Source: Pseudanabaena sp. PCC 6802
Lineage (GTDB): Bacteria; Cyanobacteriota; Cyanobacteriia; Pseudanabaenales; Pseudanabaenaceae
DNA length: 64,000 nt
Assembly: GCF_000332175.1 (NCBI RefSeq)
Contig: NZ_KB235914.1
Location: forward strand, 3,964,868-4,028,867
Direction: 5' to 3'
In this document: piece by piece, positions 47,040 to 56,934 of the stretch
Layout of the letters: every line of letters begins with the position of its first letter
Position numbering within the stretch: the stretch's first letter is position 1
Program-made: the position numbers and the translations under genes
The notes under the pieces: model-generated
Databases searched by the model: none
Seen by the model: the letters and a program-made list of their open reading frames with translations, nothing else
What the model was told of the DNA's origin: nothing

Positions 47040-48224
47040 ATGAAAATAGCCTGGGTAACTGCGTACGATGCGCAGGATCTTAACTCTTATGGCACGCGTG
47101 GCTATTATGAACCTAAATCTCTCCAGGATCAATCGATCCCAGTTGAATATATTGGGCCTCTCCAAACTCCAAAATTATACCAACCTTTCTTTTATATAAA
47201 GCGCCGCCTTCATCATAATCGTTTCATGAAACCAAGTGACAGACGGTGGTACTCTGTTGAAAGATCTCCTCTCATATTGAAAGAATATGCCCGTCAAATC
47301 TCCAGAAAACTATCTAAGCTGGGTGATATAGATATAGTATGTAGCGGCCCCACCCCTTGGTCTCAGCCAGTTGCCTACCTCGAATCAGATCTTCCAATTG
47401 TGATTTGGACAGATGGTGTCTTTGCCAGTGTAATAGATTTTTACCCTGCATTCTTTAGAAATGTAATATGTCAAGAGAGTATAGAGAATGGAATTGCTAA
47501 TGAAAGATCGGCACTAAGCCGATGTAAGTTGCTTATTTATGCTTCAGAGTGGGCAGCTCAAAGTGCGATCGCGCATTACCAAATCGATCCTGCAATTATA
47601 CGAATTGTTCCTTGGGGACCTAATTTTGAGTGTAATAACACTCTAGATGACATCAAAACAATAATAAATGCAAGATCTACTAATTGCTGTAAATTATTGT
47701 TTTTTGGGCTTGATTGGTCCAGAAAGCGCGGGGATATTGCGATCCAGGTAGTTAAGCAGCTAAATCAAGCTGGGGTAAACGCGGAACTAACTGTTATTGG
47801 CGACTATCCATATCTAGACGAATCTATTCCACATTTTATCAAGTTAACGGCTCCCATCGATAAGACTACTAAAGAAGGATTAGATAGGCTTTTTAAATTA
47901 CTTGCTGAGTCTCATTTTCTAATTTTACCTACAATAGCTGATGCTAGTCCTTATGCTCTGCCTGAAGCCGGAGCCTTTGGCTTGCCTTGTTTAACTACGG
48001 ATGTTGGTGGCATTCCTACTATGATTTTGGATGATTTAAATGGTAAGAAATTCCCAGTTAACGCAAGTATTGACGATTACTGTAGTTACATCTCAAATTT
48101 ATTCGCTAATTACTCTCAATATAAAAAATTATCTTTATCTTCATTCAGCGAATATGAGACACGCCTAAATTGGTCAGTAGCTGGTAAAACAGTCAAAAAG
48201 CTATTAACAGATCTAATTTCTTGA
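47040..48224 (+). CDS. family 4 glycosyltransferase (GT-B)
   Basis: A 394-residue protein. The N-terminus KIAWVTAYDAQDLNSYGTRGYY resembles GT4 enzymes, and the C-terminal donor site includes CKLLFFGLDWSRKRGDIAIQVVKQL and ESHFLILPTIADASPYALPEAGAFGLP. AAGGAAG lies ~5-8 bases before the ATG at 47040; an upstream ATG at 47019 is possible. Donor sugar unknown. Confidence 0.88.
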   Translation: MKIAWVTAYDAQDLNSYGTRGYYEPKSLQDQSIPVEYIGPLQTPKLYQPFFYIKRRLHHNRFMKPSDRRWYSVERSPLILKEYARQISRKLSKLGDIDIVCSGPTPWSQPVAYLESDLPIVIWTDGVFASVIDFYPAFFRNVICQESIENGIANERSALSRCKLLIYASEWAAQSAIAHYQIDPAIIRIVPWGPNFECNNTLDDIKTIINARSTNCCKLLFFGLDWSRKRGDIAIQVVKQLNQAGVNAELTVIGDYPYLDESIPHFIKLTAPIDKTTKEGLDRLFKLLAESHFLILPTIADASPYALPEAGAFGLPCLTTDVGGIPTMILDDLNGKKFPVNASIDDYCSYISNLFANYSQYKKLSLSSFSEYETRLNWSVAGKTVKKLLTDLIS

Positions 48225-48534
48225 AGGAAAGATATCTTCATGGCTCAATCGCCTAACTCAAAGTTAGAACCAAAATCCTGTCTAATCGCTTTATAGTCTG
48301 CCAGCAGTTAATTTCTTGTTAATCTTCTTATAACGCTCCCCAGAAATCGGGCAGGAGAATAAAACTATTAAAACACTGGAAAAGTTTAGGGTTAATCTTA
48401 ATGTCGCCATACTGATTGCACTGAATCTTAACCACGCTTTTGGTAACTGCAATTACATTTTATATTAGCTAACAATACAAGTATGTTCACAACTCAAATG
48501 GAACCGCTATAGTGGTTTGCAATTTAATACTCAA
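48225..48534. other. 310-base gap in the polysaccharide island
   Basis: An 18-codon ORF (48241-48297, MAQSPNSKLEPKSCLIAL) with GAAGGAAAG about 8 bases upstream begins right after the GT4 stop and might be a leader or remnant. The remainder is AT-rich with no recognised element. A promoter for the DUF4038 gene probably lies here, but I see no clear -35/-10 pair. Confidence 0.4.
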
Positions 48535-50145
48535 ATGTCTAAATCTCAATATTTGCTTTCGAGAAAAACTATTGGGCTATTAGGACTTTTTGTTATTGTC
48601 CTATGTATTTCCCTTTTAGCAAATAAAATTCCTCGAATCGCAACTAAAATTCTTCACTTACCGAGCGAAATACAAAGAATTGTCAAGTTTAATTTAAGCC
48701 CTAATATTGCTGTTACTTCTAGGGATAAAATTTCAATCCAACCCTTAACAGAGATGCGAGCTACTTCGGCAACTGGAGTGTTACGGGTTAATCCAACAAA
48801 TCCACGCTACTTTACTGATGGTGGAGGTAAAGCTGTTTACCTGACTGGGTCGCACACATGGTCAAATTTGCAGGATAGTGGGGGTTCCCCCTTCCCCCCC
48901 AAGTTCGACTATGCTACCTATCTGGGTTTCTTACAGAAAAATAATCATAATTTTTTTCGTTTATGGACTTGGGAGACATCCGGTCCCTGGATACAAACAA
49001 CCGTTAAAAATTACTGGTTCTATCCAATACCATATCAGCGTATTGGTTCCGATAAAGCGCTAGATGGAGAACCAAAATTTGATTTAACTCAATTTAATCA
49101 AGCCTACTTTGATAGGTTGCGCGAACGGGTTAAAGAAGCAGGCAATCGGGGAATTTACGTTTCCGTGATGCTTTTTAATGGTTGGAGTGTAGACAATGGG
49201 AAAGGGAATTTCCATAGTAGCAATCCTTGGAGAACACACCCTTTTAATAAAGCAAATAATATTAATGGAATTGATGGTGATTTCAATGGTGATAACAATG
49301 GAGAAGAAATTCACACATTGGTTTCACCTGCAGTAACAGCAATACAGGACGCATACGTTCGTAAAGTTATCGACACTGTGAATGATTTCGATAATGTCCT
49401 TTATGAGATCAGTAATGAAAGTAATAAGGATTCTCAGGATTGGCAATATCACATGACTACCTATATAAAAAACTATGAGAGAAGAAAACCTAAACAACAT
49501 CCTGTTGGGATGACTGCATTTGACGAACTTAAGTCTAATTCACCTCTTTTTGATAGTCCCGCTGATTGGATATCTCCTATTGGAGATATTGACGAGCGTC
49601 CTGTTGCTAGCGGCAAGAAGGTAATTCTTGCAGATACAGATCATTTATGCGGAATTTGTGGGAATAACCCGCAGTGGGTATGGAAGAGCTTTACAAATGG
49701 AGAGAATCCAATTTTTATGGATGCTTATGATAATGCCTTTGTCTTAGGATCAACTTTGATAAATCAAGCACCACCAGATTCACTAAATTATAGTCCGTGG
49801 GTCGTGTTACGACGTTATTTAGGATACACTCTAACCTACGCCAATCGGATGAATTTGGCTGCAATGACCCCACAAGGCGATCTGGCATCTACGGGGTATT
49901 GTCTAGCTAACCCTGCGTCAAGTGGTGCGGAATATTTAGTTTACGCTCCCTCGGGTGGTAGAACGATCGTCGATCTATCAGCTACTAAGCATGAATTAGT
50001 AGCCGAATGGCTGAATCCAAGCACTGGCATAGTTACCAGTGGAATTAAAACGGCTGGAGGCGGCAATCGTTCATTTTTCCCTCCGTTTAGTGGAGAAGCA
50101 GTACTTTACATCAAAGATGCTTCCCCTACCTATTCACAGTCCTAG
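48535..50145 (+). CDS. membrane-anchored DUF4038-type glycoside hydrolase
   Basis: A 536-residue protein with an N-terminal membrane anchor near residues 13-33 (IGLLGLFVIVLCISLLANK). From ~80 it has the DUF4038 barrel: YFTDGGGKAVYLTGSHTWSNLQD, HNFFRLWTWETSGPW, and YEISNESN near 295-302 holding a candidate acid/base Glu. The C-terminal ~90 residues (EYLVYAPSGGRTIVDLS... VAEWLNPSTG) are the putative collagen-binding/beta domain typical of the group. Related enzymes (GH140-like) cleave unusual pentose linkages such as apiosyl. It may trim or edit the glycan outside the cytoplasm. A TTG at 48517 is an alternative start. Confidence 0.85.
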   Translation: MSKSQYLLSRKTIGLLGLFVIVLCISLLANKIPRIATKILHLPSEIQRIVKFNLSPNIAVTSRDKISIQPLTEMRATSATGVLRVNPTNPRYFTDGGGKAVYLTGSHTWSNLQDSGGSPFPPKFDYATYLGFLQKNNHNFFRLWTWETSGPWIQTTVKNYWFYPIPYQRIGSDKALDGEPKFDLTQFNQAYFDRLRERVKEAGNRGIYVSVMLFNGWSVDNGKGNFHSSNPWRTHPFNKANNINGIDGDFNGDNNGEEIHTLVSPAVTAIQDAYVRKVIDTVNDFDNVLYEISNESNKDSQDWQYHMTTYIKNYERRKPKQHPVGMTAFDELKSNSPLFDSPADWISPIGDIDERPVASGKKVILADTDHLCGICGNNPQWVWKSFTNGENPIFMDAYDNAFVLGSTLINQAPPDSLNYSPWVVLRRYLGYTLTYANRMNLAAMTPQGDLASTGYCLANPASSGAEYLVYAPSGGRTIVDLSATKHELVAEWLNPSTGIVTSGIKTAGGGNRSFFPPFSGEAVLYIKDASPTYSQS

Positions 50146-50164
50146 AGAGGGATATACTAATTAG

Positions 50165-52000
50165 ATGAATTATCTATCTAGATTTTTGTATGTTATTCCT
50201 GCCCAAAAAGCAAAACTTATACTGATTGTATTTCTTTTTATCACAATCTCTGCATTGGACGCTCTAGGCATTGGTCTCGTCGGTCCATTTATTGCTTTAG
50301 CAGTAAAACCAGAAATGATTCAACACAATATCTGGTTATTCAACTTTCAAGAGTATTTGGGATTAAAGAGTGCCAAACATTTTATTGCCTTATTAGGACT
50401 ATCAATTGTTGTAGTTTTTTACTTTAAATCATTTCTCTACTACCAAATACAGAATTATGTATTGAAGTTCTGCTATACTCAGCAGGTCTTGCTTCGCCTC
50501 AGGATGTTGCATACTTATCTATCGCTACCCTATACATTTTATCTAAAAACTAATTCCGCTCATGTAATTCAGAATATCTCCGGCGAGTCTGCAAATTTCA
50601 CCTATTCGATTGCCATCCCACTTTTGAATTCGATTGCCAATGCTTTTGTTCTCATCGTTCTTTTATTGTTGCTGGTAAAGACAGACTTACTAGCTACAGT
50701 CAGTGTTTTAGGGCTTCTTTTAGTAGGCATTGCTCCATTTCACTATTTCAGGCACAAAGTCGCTCGTTGGGGTAAAGAAGGGCTAGAGGCAAATACTGAA
50801 ACTATCAGGATTGTCAATCATGCAATTGGAGGATTAAAAGCAACAAAACTGATTGGATGCGAAGGCTTTTTTGAAAACCAATTAGTCGCTCAAGCCAATA
50901 AGTATGCAAGAGCAGCTAGCCTTTTTCATTCTTTTCAACAGCTCCCTCGAATTGTTATAGAAACTCTTTTAATTACGTTTGTTGTTGGGTTTGTTTCCCT
51001 ATCTTTAATTTTTGTAGAGAGATCGGAAAACTTAGTTTCGGTTTTGAGTATTTTTGCAGTTGCTTCAATTCGCATAATACCATCAGCTAGCCAGCTTGTA
51101 ACTTGTATGGGTGTGCTGAGAAATGCAAAGCCTACACTTGATAGACTCTATCTAGATTTGAAGGAATTAGAGAAACCAGATTCTGTGAGATATCTTGCAA
51201 TGTCCCCTACCTCGACTTCAAGTGACATTTCCAGAAATCATAATATCGATAGCTTGAATATTGATAGAGTAGGAGGGTCTCAAGCTTTCACGGATCGCAT
51301 AGCCATTGATAGAGTAAATTACTGTTACCCTGAAGCTTCTACAAATGCACTGAAAGATGTTGGCTTGACGATTCGAAAGGGGGAATCGATCGCTTTAATT
51401 GGTAAGTCAGGATCTGGCAAAACTACTCTCGTTGATGTTTTCTTAGGGTTATTGATTCCTCAGTCTGGTGATATTCAAGTTGATGGTTTGTCTATATACA
51501 ACAATCTGCGATCCTGGCAAAATCTGATTGGCTACATACCTCAGTCCATTTTTCTAATGGATGACACTATTGAGAGAAATATTGCATTTGGCTTACCAGA
51601 CAGTCAAATTGATAAGCAAAAACTCGATCGTGCGGTCAGAATGGCTCAACTCTCAGAGCTAGTAGAACAACTGCCAGATGGTCTGCAAACCTTTGTTGGA
51701 GAAAATGGAGTTCGTCTTTCTGGGGGGCAACGTCAAAGGATCGGCATCGCCAGAGCACTTTACCACGATCGCGAAATATTGGTGTTAGACGAGGCAACTT
51801 CTGCCTTGGATAATGAAACGGAAAGTTTGATTGGCGATGCACTGCGAGAATTAAGCGGTACTAAAACAACGATCGTGATTGCCCATCGTTTAACAACGGT
51901 AGAACATTGCGATCGCATTTATGAAATGAACAGTGGACGCATCGTTAGAAGTGGTAGCTATCAAGAAATTGTCATAGAAGGCCAAAACTACCAGAGTTAA
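50165..52000 (+). CDS. ABC exporter with fused permease and ATPase, HepA/MsbA-like
   Basis: A 611-residue half-transporter. Six TM segments lie in the first ~320 residues. The ATPase follows with Walker A GKSGSGKTT near 412, signature LSGGQRQR near 518, Walker B ILVLDEATSALDNE near 538 and the H-loop His in IVIAHR near 569. A polar linker near 345-375 is not conserved. Such proteins flip lipid-linked oligosaccharides (PglK, WlaB) or, in heterocyst-forming cyanobacteria, export envelope polysaccharide (HepA). No Wzx flippase is seen so far, so this is the probable translocator of the island. Confidence 0.92.
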   Translation: MNYLSRFLYVIPAQKAKLILIVFLFITISALDALGIGLVGPFIALAVKPEMIQHNIWLFNFQEYLGLKSAKHFIALLGLSIVVVFYFKSFLYYQIQNYVLKFCYTQQVLLRLRMLHTYLSLPYTFYLKTNSAHVIQNISGESANFTYSIAIPLLNSIANAFVLIVLLLLLVKTDLLATVSVLGLLLVGIAPFHYFRHKVARWGKEGLEANTETIRIVNHAIGGLKATKLIGCEGFFENQLVAQANKYARAASLFHSFQQLPRIVIETLLITFVVGFVSLSLIFVERSENLVSVLSIFAVASIRIIPSASQLVTCMGVLRNAKPTLDRLYLDLKELEKPDSVRYLAMSPTSTSSDISRNHNIDSLNIDRVGGSQAFTDRIAIDRVNYCYPEASTNALKDVGLTIRKGESIALIGKSGSGKTTLVDVFLGLLIPQSGDIQVDGLSIYNNLRSWQNLIGYIPQSIFLMDDTIERNIAFGLPDSQIDKQKLDRAVRMAQLSELVEQLPDGLQTFVGENGVRLSGGQRQRIGIARALYHDREILVLDEATSALDNETESLIGDALRELSGTKTTIVIAHRLTTVEHCDRIYEMNSGRIVRSGSYQEIVIEGQNYQS

Positions 52001-52084
52001 TGATACTGTAGCAGTACCTGCGTTCCCTTTTACTAAAACTTTGTGTAGATATTAATTCAAATACTTATTGTTCTATTAAAAGTA

Positions 52085-53722
52085 ATGATGATTGATGCGC
52101 GATCGCTACCACCAGATGAAGTACTGGAAACACATGTTTGCATTATTGGGGCTGGGCCAGCAGGCATTACCTTAGCCCGAGAGTTTGCCAACCAGGATTT
52201 TCAGGTTTGTTTGCTAGAAAGTGGCGGATTGGAATTCGATCCGGAAGTTCAATCTTTGAGCGCTGGCACTGTAATTGGCGATCCTTATCCCGAGGTCAGT
52301 AGTACACGCCTTCGTCAATTTGGCGGTACTTCTCATACTTGGGAAGGGCAGAATGGTTATAAGGAATACGGCTTTCGGTGCTTGCCCCTCGATGAAATTG
52401 ACTTCGAGCAGCGAGACTGGGTGCCTTATAGTGGCTGGCCTTTTACCAAGGCGCATCTAAATCCATTCTACGAGCGAGCGCATGAGGTTTGCCAAATAGG
52501 CCCTTATGCTTACGATCCTGAGGATTGGCAAGATCGACGAGCAAAGCCATTAGCTTTTAAGAGCGATCGCGTTACCACGTCCATGAGCCAATATGCTCCC
52601 CGCTATCCCTTTACGGAAGGGTATCGAGAGGAAATTAGGCGATCGCCAAATATCAAAACAATCCTTTATGCCAATGTAGTTGAAATCGTTACCGACGAAA
52701 CAAGGCAAGCAGTCACGCGCTTGCGTATTGCCTCATTCCCAGATCGACAATTCTGGCTGAACGCCAAGGTATTTATTTTGGCTACAGGGGGACTAGAAAA
52801 TGCCCGTTTAATGTTGGCTTCTAACCGCCAGCAACCAGCAGGATTGGGCAATCAAAACGATTTAGTGGGTCGATTCTTTATGGATCGCCCCATTTTAAGC
52901 TGTACGCTATTTCCGTACAGCCATAAACTACTGGAGCAAACTGCCCTGTACGATATTTATCGAACTAAGGGAGTTCCAGTTATGGCGAGAGTTCATCTCA
53001 CAGAGGATTTGATGCGCCGCGAACGCCTTTTGAATAACGGTGCTCAAATCTTCCCTCGACCGTTACAACATCAACGGGAGGCTACTCTTGCCCTCCGTTC
53101 TCTAGTCTCTGCAATTCGCGAGCGCAAACCGCTTGAGGATTGGTTTAAGCATGTGAGTGTAGCACTGAAGGGCAGTGACTATATTATGGCATCAGGATTC
53201 TGGGCAGCAATCCGACAGTTGCCGACACTGCGACGCGGTGCCTGGTCTTACCTACCCTACGAAAAAAGACGGTTTTCTCAGTTTGAGATCTTCTATCAAA
53301 TCGAACAAACTCCCGATCCTAATAACCGCGTGATGCTAAGTGCAGAGCGCGATCGCTTCGGTCAAAACAAAGTCGAGATTCACTGGCGTTTAAACGAGAT
53401 AGACATTCAAAATGCCACTCGGGTACAGGAGATTTGGGCAGAAGAGTTTGACAAAGCAGGGCTGGGTGAATTGCAGTTTGCGCGGAAACGAGAAGATTGG
53501 AAATTAGAGAAACCTGCGATGCACCACCACATGGGCACCACCCGGATGCACGACAATCCCAAACAGGGAGTAGTTGATGCCAACTGTAAAGTTCATAACA
53601 TTGCAAATCTATTCATAGCTGGTTGTTCTGTATTCCCCACCGCAGGGTATGCTAACCCCACACTTACAATTATTGCCTTATCTCTGAGACTAGCAGATCG
53701 TATCAAAACATTGATGCAATAA
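52085..53722 (+). CDS. GMC-family FAD oxidoreductase
   Basis: A 545-residue flavoprotein. The FAD motif is VCIIGAGPAGITLAREFANQ near residues 18-37. RQFGGTSHTWEG near 77-88 and ILATGGLENARLMLAS near 242-257 are further FAD contacts. The C-terminal GMC domain has MHHHMGTTRMHDNP near 480-493 with the active-site His, and GYANPTLTIIAL near 524. The enzymes oxidise alcohol groups; a sugar or lipid-linked sugar is likely in this context. It is followed by SDR and Gfo/Idh genes, a repeated arrangement in surface-glycan loci. Confidence 0.9.
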   Translation: MMIDARSLPPDEVLETHVCIIGAGPAGITLAREFANQDFQVCLLESGGLEFDPEVQSLSAGTVIGDPYPEVSSTRLRQFGGTSHTWEGQNGYKEYGFRCLPLDEIDFEQRDWVPYSGWPFTKAHLNPFYERAHEVCQIGPYAYDPEDWQDRRAKPLAFKSDRVTTSMSQYAPRYPFTEGYREEIRRSPNIKTILYANVVEIVTDETRQAVTRLRIASFPDRQFWLNAKVFILATGGLENARLMLASNRQQPAGLGNQNDLVGRFFMDRPILSCTLFPYSHKLLEQTALYDIYRTKGVPVMARVHLTEDLMRRERLLNNGAQIFPRPLQHQREATLALRSLVSAIRERKPLEDWFKHVSVALKGSDYIMASGFWAAIRQLPTLRRGAWSYLPYEKRRFSQFEIFYQIEQTPDPNNRVMLSAERDRFGQNKVEIHWRLNEIDIQNATRVQEIWAEEFDKAGLGELQFARKREDWKLEKPAMHHHMGTTRMHDNPKQGVVDANCKVHNIANLFIAGCSVFPTAGYANPTLTIIALSLRLADRIKTLMQ

Positions 53723-53787
53723 CGAACTGCTTCTTCGATCCGACTTAACTTAATTGTGTAAACTCTAGCTTTCTAAAGTAAACGATA

Positions 53788-54900
53788 ATGAAGATTGGTA
53801 TTGTAGGAGCCAACGGATTTGTTGGCAATCGGGCTGTTGAAATACTTCATCTTGAAGGAAACGAAGTGCGCCCGATCGTAAGGTCTGCTGCCAGTATCGA
53901 TCGCCTGACGCAAAAAAACTTAGACTGTCGCATTGCGGGTGCCTTCGATCGAGCTGCACTAGAAGCAGCATTTAAAGGCTGCGATGTTATAGTACACTCA
54001 ATTTTAGGCAGTCCTGGATTGATTCGCGGTAGCATTGCCCCTGCCTATGAAGCTGCCCAGCGAGCTGGAGTTCGTCGCATTATCTACTTAAGCTCGATGA
54101 TCGTCCATCGTTCTGCGCCAGCCGTCGGTACTACCGAAGCCAGCCCCTTTGTGGAAGATCAGCCTTTCCCTGCTCATTCTGCCAAAATCTATGCAGAGCG
54201 CAAACTATTGGAATTGCGAAAAAATGGTTCTGTAGAGGTTGTAATCTTTAGACCCGGAATTGTATTTGGACCGCGATCGAGATGGGTCATAGATCTGGCA
54301 AATCAACTTTCTCAGGGCACAGCATACTTTATCAATGAAGGTAAAGGCATTTGTAATAGCGTCTACATCGATAATCTCATTCATGCAATTCGATTAGCGA
54401 TGACGGTGCCAGAAGCGGATGGGGAAGCATTTTTTGTGGGCGATCGCGAGCGTGTTACGTGGTTCGAGTTCTATCGTCCTTTTGCCGAAGCTTTTGGAGT
54501 CGATCCAACGCAAATTCCGCATCTGAATGCCCCTGAGTTTAACCATAGCTGGAAGCAACAAGTTAAGGATACACTTTGGAACTCACAAGTTGTGCAAAAA
54601 GTTTTAGCAGCAGTATCTGACGATCTGAAGCAAAAAATTAAGTCTGCAATTCCAAAACGGAATAAACGGACAATAGAGATAGAGCCATTTCAGCAAGCTG
54701 AGACTAAACCACAACCTGTAGTAACTGAAATGATGGCTGAATTACAACAGTCTCAGTACAAACTTCCCTTTAGCAAGGCAGAAAAAATATTAGGCTATGA
54801 ACCCATCATTTCCTTCGACGAAGGTTGCCGTCGCTCTATAAAGTGGTTGGCAGAGACCAAACAATTCCATCAACTACTAAAGCTAGTTGAGATCGATTAA
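53788..54900 (+). CDS. NAD-dependent epimerase/dehydratase (SDR)
   Basis: A 370-residue extended SDR. The start KIGIVGANGFVGNRAVEIL is the dinucleotide motif, SSMIVHR near 107-113 contains the catalytic Ser and IYAERK near 133-138 is the YxxxK pair. VVIFRPGIVFGPRSRW follows. The region ~265-320 is a polar insertion (SAIPKRNKRTIEIEPF). Substrate unknown; with GMC and Gfo/Idh neighbours it may reduce or epimerise the oxidised sugar. Confidence 0.87.
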   Translation: MKIGIVGANGFVGNRAVEILHLEGNEVRPIVRSAASIDRLTQKNLDCRIAGAFDRAALEAAFKGCDVIVHSILGSPGLIRGSIAPAYEAAQRAGVRRIIYLSSMIVHRSAPAVGTTEASPFVEDQPFPAHSAKIYAERKLLELRKNGSVEVVIFRPGIVFGPRSRWVIDLANQLSQGTAYFINEGKGICNSVYIDNLIHAIRLAMTVPEADGEAFFVGDRERVTWFEFYRPFAEAFGVDPTQIPHLNAPEFNHSWKQQVKDTLWNSQVVQKVLAAVSDDLKQKIKSAIPKRNKRTIEIEPFQQAETKPQPVVTEMMAELQQSQYKLPFSKAEKILGYEPIISFDEGCRRSIKWLAETKQFHQLLKLVEID

Positions 54901-54937
54901 TACTAGACCTCCTCTATAAAATAAAGGGGATATCATC

Positions 54938-56038
54938 ATGACACTCAAAGTTGCAATTGCTGGGGCAGGACATATTGCTAACGTTCATGCCAAGGCTGTT
55001 ACCAATCAGGGATGTGAAGTGGTAGCATTGATTGAAAAATTTCCAGACAAAGCTGCCGCTTTTGCCCAAAAGTTCCACATAAGACACCAATATTCCACAT
55101 TAGAAGCAGCACTAGCTGAGGCAAAGTTTGACGCTTTAGTTATTGGTACCCCTAATTTCTTGCACGCTTCACAGGCGATCGCTGCTCTCAATGCTGGAGT
55201 GCCAGTGATGGTCGAAAAGCCAATGGCAATGAACGCTATTGAGGGCGAGCAAATGTTAGCGGCAAGCCTGAAATCAGGCACGGTGCTGATGGTAGCGCAC
55301 TGCTGGCGCTTTGATGAAGAGGTACTATGGCTCAGAGCGCAGACTGATAAATTGGGTAAGATCGTCCGTACGAAGAGTTACGGCGTGCATACCCACTGGG
55401 GGCCAGGCGGTTGGTTCGTCCAGAAAGAATTTGCTGGGGGTGGTGCAATCGCGGATATAGGTATCCACGCACTCGATACAGCACGTTTCTTGCTCGGCGA
55501 CCCGCAGCCTGTAAGCGTGTTTGCCCAGATTGGCACGCATTACCAGGATTTCGACGTGGACGACACTGGTCTTATCATCGTCAATTGGGATAGCGGTGCC
55601 ACTTCGTATATCGAATCAGGCTGGTGGCAGCCTTATGCCGATGGGCCACAAGCCAGTACGCAGCTCTATGGAACGCAGGGTTTTGGCCAGCTCTTTCCCA
55701 CTCGGTTGCTGCTTCCCAACCCGAAACCACAAAAAAGTTTTACTCAATTCCTTCCCAGTCGCCTGCGGTCGAGGCTAAGGAGTAAAGAAGTAGTGGAGGT
55801 TAAATCTGGTTTTCAGTTCCCACGCAAAGCACATTATCCACAGTCTATGTACGATCGACAGATGGCACATTTTTTTAAATGCATTCAAGCCAATTGCAAT
55901 CCTATCTCCGAAGCAGTAGGCGGAGCAATTAACATGAAGGTTATTGATGCAGCTTATGAGAGCGCAAAAACGGGGAAAGCGATCGAGCTTTCTAGAATTG
56001 CACAGAGTAATTTTGAAAAATTATCGAACAGGATGTAA
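54938..56038 (+). CDS. Gfo/Idh/MocA-family sugar oxidoreductase
   Basis: A 366-residue NAD(P)-dependent enzyme. The Rossmann start is KVAIAGAGHIANVHAKAV, MVEKPMAMNAIEGEQML near 91-107 contains the conserved EKP motif, and GGGAIADIGIHALDTARFLLG near 165-185 has the catalytic Asp/His. An AAGGGGA site precedes the ATG. Its stop overlaps the next ATG by one base (TAATG). It probably acts on a nucleotide or lipid-linked sugar. Confidence 0.9.
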   Translation: MTLKVAIAGAGHIANVHAKAVTNQGCEVVALIEKFPDKAAAFAQKFHIRHQYSTLEAALAEAKFDALVIGTPNFLHASQAIAALNAGVPVMVEKPMAMNAIEGEQMLAASLKSGTVLMVAHCWRFDEEVLWLRAQTDKLGKIVRTKSYGVHTHWGPGGWFVQKEFAGGGAIADIGIHALDTARFLLGDPQPVSVFAQIGTHYQDFDVDDTGLIIVNWDSGATSYIESGWWQPYADGPQASTQLYGTQGFGQLFPTRLLLPNPKPQKSFTQFLPSRLRSRLRSKEVVEVKSGFQFPRKAHYPQSMYDRQMAHFFKCIQANCNPISEAVGGAINMKVIDAAYESAKTGKAIELSRIAQSNFEKLSNRM

Positions 56039-56907
56039 TGGGACAGTTTATTCACTTCTTTCTCACCAAATTCAATGTCAGAAGTTTCCCGGAGCTGAAA
56101 CCTGGCTGCGATCCTATCTGGCTTAATAGAAGGTTTGAACTGTTTGACAAGTTCTGCTTTCCATCCGTCCGCAGCCAGTCCAATCAAAATTTCAAGTGGT
56201 TGGTTTTCTTTGACATTGACACACCAGAGCCTTTTAAACAAAAAATATCAGAATACGTTCAAACATGGGGAAATTTTGTGCCAGTCTATCTTGACTGCCC
56301 ATTACCCTATGGGGAATTTCCTGACGAGGTGAGGAAGGTAGTCAGTCAATACATTCCTGCTGATTGTGAATACCTGATTACAACCTGGCTTGATAACGAC
56401 GATGCTATCCATAAAGATTACGTCCAAATGATTCAGGACAATTTCGATTGCCAGGATGGAGAAACTTTGAATTTCTTCTTTGGTTACCAGTTAGCTGAAG
56501 GCAGGCTTTACTTTGATTTTGAGCTTGCCAACCACTTCATTAGTTTAATTGAAAAATATAACCCGGAATCATTTAATACTTGCCTTTGCAGACCGCACAA
56601 GGAGCTATATAGGGTATGCAAATCTGCTAAGAAGATATTTTGCAAGCCAGTTTGGGTTGAAGTTGTCCATAACTCCAACTATATGAATGTTTATCGCAAA
56701 GGTTTTCGCGTACCACCTGGAGACATTTTAGATGAATTTTCGATTAAGGTAGAGAAGAAGAACGATCGCGCAATTCCATTTCTGCTCGAACAAGCTAAAA
56801 TTGCAGTTTTCTTCCCCTACTACTTCCTTAGAAAGGTCTTTCTAAGAGTCAAGCACAAACAGCTTGAGGAGTTGACTATGAGTCGCTTCGAATTTAAGAA
56901 CTATTGA
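56038..56907 (+). CDS. rhamnosyltransferase-like protein (Rhamno_transf family)
   Basis: A 289-residue protein starting GQFIHFFLTKFNVRSFPELKPG, with RRFELFDKFCFPSVRSQSNQNFKWLVFFDIDTPEPFK near 31-65 and ITTWLDNDDAIHKDYV near 115-130. The DNDD resembles the DxD metal motif. This matches the putative rhamnosyltransferase family (PF11316). No signal peptide. Coupled to the preceding gene by a 1-base overlap. Acceptor unknown. Confidence 0.85.
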   Translation: MGQFIHFFLTKFNVRSFPELKPGCDPIWLNRRFELFDKFCFPSVRSQSNQNFKWLVFFDIDTPEPFKQKISEYVQTWGNFVPVYLDCPLPYGEFPDEVRKVVSQYIPADCEYLITTWLDNDDAIHKDYVQMIQDNFDCQDGETLNFFFGYQLAEGRLYFDFELANHFISLIEKYNPESFNTCLCRPHKELYRVCKSAKKIFCKPVWVEVVHNSNYMNVYRKGFRVPPGDILDEFSIKVEKKNDRAIPFLLEQAKIAVFFPYYFLRKVFLRVKHKQLEELTMSRFEFKNY

Positions 56908-56934
56908 TACTTAAAATTAACAGGAATTCTACCT

